Of a stretch of 64,000 bases of DNA, positions 59,959 through 64,000 are shown piece by piece; the first letter of the stretch is position 1, and the number at the start of each line of letters is the position of its first letter. The stretch lies in NCBI RefSeq assembly GCF_017299535.1, contig NZ_CP071238.1, forward strand, positions 868,001-932,000, written 5' to 3'. The notes under the pieces were generated by a model that was not told the origin of the DNA, did no database searches, and saw only the letters and a list, made by a program, of their open reading frames with translations. The DNA is from Serratia marcescens subsp. marcescens ATCC 13880 (lineage in GTDB: Bacteria > Pseudomonadota > Gammaproteobacteria > Enterobacterales > Enterobacteriaceae). A program made the translations under genes and the position numbers.

Positions 59959-62415
59959 TTAAGCCGCTTCGGTCTGCTGCTGGCGCTTAGACTGCGCCGC
60001 CGGCTTTTCCGGCTTGGCGGCCGCCAGCGCATCCGGCGCAAAGTCGTCCACGTTGATGGAGCGCAGGCGGCTCTCTTCGGCTTTCACCAGGATCTTCGCT
60101 TCGTCGGCGCTGATCTTGCCTTCTTCCAGCGCGCGCTCCGCCAAACGATCCAGACGGGTGAACGGCAGGTTTTTGCCGGCCGCCTTGCACAGACGTTCGT
60201 GAATCGGCTCGGCGGCCATCACGTCGGCCAGCGCCGCTTCCAGCAGGCCGATTGGGTTATGCTCGCTCGGCGTCAGGTACTGGCCGCGCCCCAGACGGCT
60301 GCGGGTGGCGGAAGGCACCTGCAGGATCTTGGCCAACTGATGATCCAGGCGATCGGACGGCGCGGTATGCACGCGGCCGAACGGGAAGACCACGAAGCGC
60401 AGCGCGCCGGCGATAAAGCGGTTCGGGAAGTTGCGCAGCAGATCATCCAGCGCCTGTTCGGCTTTATGCAGGCTGTCTTGCACGCCCCAATGCACCAGCG
60501 GCAGATCTTCTTTCTGACGGCCTTCGTCGTCAAAGCGTTTCAGCACGGCGGAAGCCAAATACATCTGGCTGAGGATATCCCCCAGGCGAGCGGAGATGCG
60601 CTCACGGCGCTTCAGGCTGCCGCCCAGCACGCCCATGGAAACGTCCGACAGCAGCGCCAGGTTGGCGCTCAGGCGGTTCAGCTGCTGATAGTAACGACGG
60701 GTCGCGTCCTTGGTTGGCGTGGCGCTGGTGCGGCCGTTGGTCAGGCCCAGCCAGAAGCTGCGTACCTTGTTGCTGCCGACGTGGCCCAGGTGGCCGAACA
60801 GCGATTTATCGAAGGCGTTCAGATCGTTGTTCTGCGCCGCCGCCATTTCATCCAGCACATAAGGATGGCAGCGGATCGCGCCCTGACCGAAGATCATCAT
60901 GGTGCGGGTCAGGATGTTCGCACCTTCCACCGTGATGGCGATCGGTGCCCCCTGATAAGCGCGAGCCAGGAAGTTGGATTCGCCCAGCATGATGCCTTTA
61001 CCGCCGGCGATATCCATGGCGTCAACGATCGACTGCTGGCCGCGGTGCGTGCAGTGGTATTTGACGATGGCCGACAGCACGGCCGGCTTCTCGCCCTGCA
61101 CCAGCGCATAGGTGATCAGCGAAGCGGCGGCGTCCATCACATAGGTGTTGCCGGCGATGCGCGCCAACGGTTCCTCGATCCCTTCCATCTTGCCGATGGA
61201 GATCTTGAACTGACGGCGAATGTGCGCGTAGGCGCCGGTCGCCAGGGCGATGGATTTCAGGCTGCCGGTAGAGTTGGACGGCAGGGTGATGCCGCGGCCG
61301 ACCGACAGGCACTCAACCAGCATGCGCCAGCCCTGGCCGGCCATTTTCGGCCCGCCGATGATGTAATCGATCGGCACGAACACGTCGGTGCCGCGGGTTG
61401 GGCCGTTCTGGAACGGCACGTTCAGCGGGAAGTGACGGTTGCCGATTTCCACGCCCGGGGTGCTGGTCGGGATCAGCGCACAGGTGATGCCCGGGGATTC
61501 GTTGTCGCTCAGCAGGCGGTTCGGGTCATGCAGTTTGAACGCCAGGCCCAGTACGGTGGCGACCGGCGCCAACGTGATGTAGCGCTTGTTCCAGGTCAGG
61601 CGCATGCCCAGCACCTGCTTGCCTTGCCATTCGCCCATGCACACGGTGCCGACGTCCGGGATCGCGCCGGCATCGGAACCCGCTTCCGGGCTGGTCAGCG
61701 CGAAGCATGGGATTTCGTCGCCGCGCGCCAGGCCCGGCAGATAGTGGTTTTTCTGTTCTTCGGTACCGTAGTGCTGCAGCAGTTCGCCCGGGCCGAGGGA
61801 GTTCGGTACGCCGACGGTGATCGCCAGGATGCCGGAAACGCCGGCCAGTTTTTGCAGCACCATCGCCTGAGCGTAAGGGGAGAATTCCAGACCGCCGTAC
61901 TCTTTCTTGATGATCATCGCGAAGAAACGGTGTTCTTTCAGGTACGCCCAGAGTTCTGGCGGCAGATCGGCCAGTTCGTGGGTGATCTGGAAGTCGTTGG
62001 CCATGCGGCAGGCTTCTTCCACCGGGCCGTCGATAAACGCCTGCTCTTCTTCCGTCAGGCGCGGTTTCGGGTAGCTGTGCAGTTTGTTCCAGTCCGGCGC
62101 ACCGCGGAACAGATCGCCTTCCCACCAAGTGGTGCCGGCGTCGATCGCTTCCTTCTCGGTGGTGGACATCGGCGGCATCACCTTGCGGAAGGCGCGCAGC
62201 GCCGGCGCGGAGAGCAGGGAACGGCGCACAGAGGAAAGGTTCAGCGGCAGCAGCACGATCGCCAGCGGCAGCAACAGCCAGAAGCTCCACAGGCCGATAG
62301 CGCCCATGACGGCGGTGTACGCCACCAGGATCAGGCTGCTGAGGGTAAGGTTCACTCGGTGGTAGAACACCACGCCGAGGAGAGCCAGGAAAACGACGAT
62401 ACTAAGAACCATCAT
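59959..62415 (-). CDS. fadE: Acyl-CoA dehydrogenase FadE
   Basis: First step of fatty-acid beta-oxidation, oxidising acyl-CoA to trans-2-enoyl-CoA with FAD. The 818-residue protein begins with about two membrane segments (residues 1-60) and then an acyl-CoA dehydrogenase core; [17 protein letters not shown] and [16 protein letters not shown] are characteristic. It follows E. coli FadE (814 residues) throughout. Two ATG codons (62415 and 62412) could begin the protein. A FadR box lies upstream; a long open frame on the opposite strand (60199-62472) is a shadow. Confidence 0.96.
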   Translation of the reverse strand: MMVLSIVVFLALLGVVFYHRVNLTLSSLILVAYTAVMGAIGLWSFWLLLPLAIVLLPLNLSSVRRSLLSAPALRAFRKVMPPMSTTEKEAIDAGTTWWEGDLFRGAPDWNKLHSYPKPRLTEEEQAFIDGPVEEACRMANDFQITHELADLPPELWAYLKEHRFFAMIIKKEYGGLEFSPYAQAMVLQKLAGVSGILAITVGVPNSLGPGELLQHYGTEEQKNHYLPGLARGDEIPCFALTSPEAGSDAGAIPDVGTVCMGEWQGKQVLGMRLTWNKRYITLAPVATVLGLAFKLHDPNRLLSDNESPGITCALIPTSTPGVEIGNRHFPLNVPFQNGPTRGTDVFVPIDYIIGGPKMAGQGWRMLVECLSVGRGITLPSNSTGSLKSIALATGAYAHIRRQFKISIGKMEGIEEPLARIAGNTYVMDAAASLITYALVQGEKPAVLSAIVKYHCTHRGQQSIVDAMDIAGGKGIMLGESNFLARAYQGAPIAITVEGANILTRTMMIFGQGAIRCHPYVLDEMAAAQNNDLNAFDKSLFGHLGHVGSNKVRSFWLGLTNGRTSATPTKDATRRYYQQLNRLSANLALLSDVSMGVLGGSLKRRERISARLGDILSQMYLASAVLKRFDDEGRQKEDLPLVHWGVQDSLHKAEQALDDLLRNFPNRFIAGALRFVVFPFGRVHTAPSDRLDHQLAKILQVPSATRSRLGRGQYLTPSEHNPIGLLEAALADVMAAEPIHERLCKAAGKNLPFTRLDRLAERALEEGKISADEAKILVKAEESRLRSINVDDFAPDALAAAKPEKPAAQSKRQQQTEAA

Positions 62416-62433
62416 AAGAAGCTCCGAAGTAGT

Positions 62434-62450
62434 AAGAGGTCTGACCTGTT
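62434..62450. promoter_or_regulatory. FadR operator of fadE
   Basis: AAGAGGTCTGACCTGTT has the 17-base palindromic FadR form with core GGTCTGACC, very close to the consensus AACTGGTCNGACNAGTT. It lies 19 bp before the fadE start, where FadR repression would block transcription until long-chain acyl-CoA appears. Confidence 0.8.
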
Positions 62451-62661
62451 GTGTGTATGTAATAGGTTTTAGTACAAGGCAGAATTTTTATCAATGCGTT
62501 TACAGTTTAATTACAACTCAGGTCACAAACTGACAGCACCAATCATCAAAAACCTCTCCGCTTCCTTAACCGGCGCGCTGTTTGGCCGAGAATGCTTCTC
62601 GCTGTTTCCGCGATCCGGTACACTGCGGAGCGGAAGATTTGACGATAACAAGAGGTTCCTC

Positions 62662-63243
62662 ATGTACCACGACCTTATTCGCAGTGAACTGAACGAAGCG
62701 GCTGATACCCTGGCGAAATTTATCAATGACGACGCCAACATCGACGCCATCCAACGCGCGGCGGTGCTGCTGGCGGATTCCTTCAAAGCCGGCGGTAAAG
62801 TGATTTCCTGCGGCAACGGCGGTTCCCATTGCGACGCGATGCATTTCGCCGAAGAGCTGACCGGCCGCTACCGCGAAAACCGCCCGGGCTACCCGGCGAT
62901 TGCCATCTCGGACGTGAGCCACCTGTCCTGCGTCAGCAACGACTTCGGCTATGAGTATGTGTTCTCGCGCTATGTGGAAGCGGTGGGCCGCGAAGGCGAC
63001 GTGCTGCTGGGCATTTCCACCTCCGGCAACTCCGGCAACATCATCAAGGCTATCGATGCGGCGCGTGCCAAGGGGATGAAAGTGATCACCCTGACCGGCA
63101 AGGACGGCGGCAAGATGGCGGGTTCCGCCGATGTGGAAATTCGCGTGCCGCACTTCGGTTACGCCGATCGCATTCAGGAAATCCACATTAAAGCGATTCA
63201 CATCTTGATTCAGCTGATCGAAAAAGAGATGGTTAAGGCGTAA
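62662..63243 (+). CDS. gmhA: Sedoheptulose-7-phosphate isomerase
   Basis: First step of ADP-heptose synthesis for lipopolysaccharide inner core. 193 residues, SIS-domain fold, zinc-dependent. Motifs [20 protein letters not shown] and [18 protein letters not shown] hold the substrate-binding loops. ATG 62662 with AAGAGG upstream; a frame open to 62494 has no coding features. Conserved order fadE-gmhA-yafJ as in E. coli. Confidence 0.95.
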   Translation: MYHDLIRSELNEAADTLAKFINDDANIDAIQRAAVLLADSFKAGGKVISCGNGGSHCDAMHFAEELTGRYRENRPGYPAIAISDVSHLSCVSNDFGYEYVFSRYVEAVGREGDVLLGISTSGNSGNIIKAIDAARAKGMKVITLTGKDGGKMAGSADVEIRVPHFGYADRIQEIHIKAIHILIQLIEKEMVKA

Positions 63244-63344
63244 TAGCCTTCGGGGGGCTGCGGCTCCCCATGAATAAGACTGCGGGCGCCGCATGTATGC
63301 CGTGTCCGCACAGTCTGTGTCAGTGTGGTTAAGGAGTGCTGGCG

Positions 63345-64000
63345 ATGTGTGAACTGCTCGGGATGAGCGCAAACGTACCGACCGATATCTGCTTCAGCTT
63401 TACCGGCCTGGTACAGCGCGGCGGCCGCACCGGGCCGCATAAGGATGGCTGGGGCATTACCTTCTATGAAGGGAACGGCTGCCGCACATTCAAGGATCCG
63501 CAGCCGAGCTTCAACTCGCCGATCGCCCGCCTGGTGCAGGACTACCCGATCAAGTCTTGCGCGGTGGTGTCCCATATTCGCCAGGCCAACCGCGGCGAAG
63601 TGGCGTTGGAAAACACCCATCCGTTCACCCGCGAACTGTGGGGCCGCAACTGGACCTACGCGCACAACGGCCAATTGAAAGGCTATCGTCAGTTGGATAC
63701 CGGCACGTTCCGCCCGGTCGGCCAGACTGACAGCGAATATGCCTTCTGCTGGCTGTTGCACCAGCTGGCGCTGAAATATCCGCGCACCCCGAGCCAGTGG
63801 CCGGCGGTATTCCGCTACATTGGCCTGTTGGCGAGCCAACTGCGCAAGAAAGGGGTATTCAATATGCTGTTGTCGGACGGGCGCTTCGTGATGGCGTATT
63901 GCTCCACCAACCTGTATTGGATTACGCGCCGCGCGCCGTTCGGCAAGGCGACGCTGCTTGATCAGGACGTGGAGATTGATTTTCAGCAACAGACCACACC
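63345..64000 (+). CDS. yafJ: Class II glutamine amidotransferase YafJ (3' end beyond window)
   Basis: Partial gene: 218 codons visible of about 255. Cys2 of [20 protein letters not shown] is the Ntn-type nucleophile of class II glutamine amidotransferases; [19 protein letters not shown] and [10 protein letters not shown] are the glutamine-site motifs. Precise reaction unknown. Strong AAGGAG (63331-63336) precedes ATG 63345. The frame runs off the end of the window. Confidence 0.92.
   Translation, partial: MCELLGMSANVPTDICFSFTGLVQRGGRTGPHKDGWGITFYEGNGCRTFKDPQPSFNSPIARLVQDYPIKSCAVVSHIRQANRGEVALENTHPFTRELWGRNWTYAHNGQLKGYRQLDTGTFRPVGQTDSEYAFCWLLHQLALKYPRTPSQWPAVFRYIGLLASQLRKKGVFNMLLSDGRFVMAYCSTNLYWITRRAPFGKATLLDQDVEIDFQQQTT

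Noticed and set aside
60199..62472. 757-codon open frame opposite fadE
   Set aside because: It is the antisense shadow of fadE in a GC-rich gene; composition (Arg/Gly/His-rich, no domain) and lack of a ribosome site argue against it.

Overview
The window reads as chromosome of an enterobacterium of the Serratia type, most like Serratia marcescens. The housekeeping genes and their order are those of the Enterobacterales, many proteins are near-identical in length and motifs to their E. coli counterparts, and coding regions are GC-rich. A holin / SAR-endolysin / Ogr-like cassette matches the S. marcescens nucEDC operon. No transposase, integrase or CRISPR array was seen.

Left end (1-6640): a chitobiose/cellobiose operon in a rearranged form (chbB-chbC-GH1 6-phospho-beta-glucosidase-chbR-chbG, with chbA and chbF missing), then an MFS transporter facing it. 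6879-16712: pncC, recA (with LexA box), recX, alaS, csrA, the tRNA cluster Ser(GCU) plus four identical Arg(ACG), yqaB, yqaA, gshA, the sRNA micA on the opposite strand, and luxS. 16778-22744: corB and ypjD (minus), then ffh and the rpsP-rimM-trmD-rplS operon. 22831-23989: the SOS-type lysis/activator cassette nucE-nucD-nucC on the minus strand behind a near-perfect LexA box. 24087-32276: a DUF481 outer-membrane protein, aroF-tyrA, pheA with its leader peptide pheL and attenuator, raiA, bamD, rluD, pgeF. 32341-34980: clpB behind a sigma-32 promoter.

35170-40767 is a complete rRNA operon (P1/P2 promoters, boxA, 16S, tRNA-Glu, 23S, 5S, tRNA-Asp, terminator). Its left neighbour (clpB) and right neighbour (dkgB) flank two different rRNA operons in E. 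coli, so the window spans a chromosome junction relative to E. coli. 40939-49518: dkgB, yafC, a DHA1 transporter, yafD, mltD, gloB, yafS, rnhA, dnaQ and a second tRNA-Asp.

Right end (49624-64000): accessory genes sit in the backbone between the dnaQ/tRNA-Asp pair and fadE. They are an aerobactin-type receptor (iutA-like) divergent from a siderophore-interacting reductase with a Fur-like site between them; yafV and ybdL overlapping; a nearly complete methionine salvage set (mtnB, mtnC, mtnD, mtnA, mtnK) with MetJ-box arrays in both divergent intergenic regions; and a small type I toxin-antitoxin locus of the hok/mok/sok kind at 59523-59785. Then come fadE with a FadR box, gmhA, and yafJ cut by the window end.

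The genes work in recognisable blocks: SOS (recA, recX and the nuc cassette share LexA control), aromatic amino acids (aroF, tyrA, pheA), translation and ribosome assembly (rRNA operon, tRNAs, rpsP operon, rluD, raiA), iron uptake (iutA/SIP), and sulfur recycling (mtn genes plus ybdL and luxS). All functions are read from sequence and recalled family knowledge; no database search was run.
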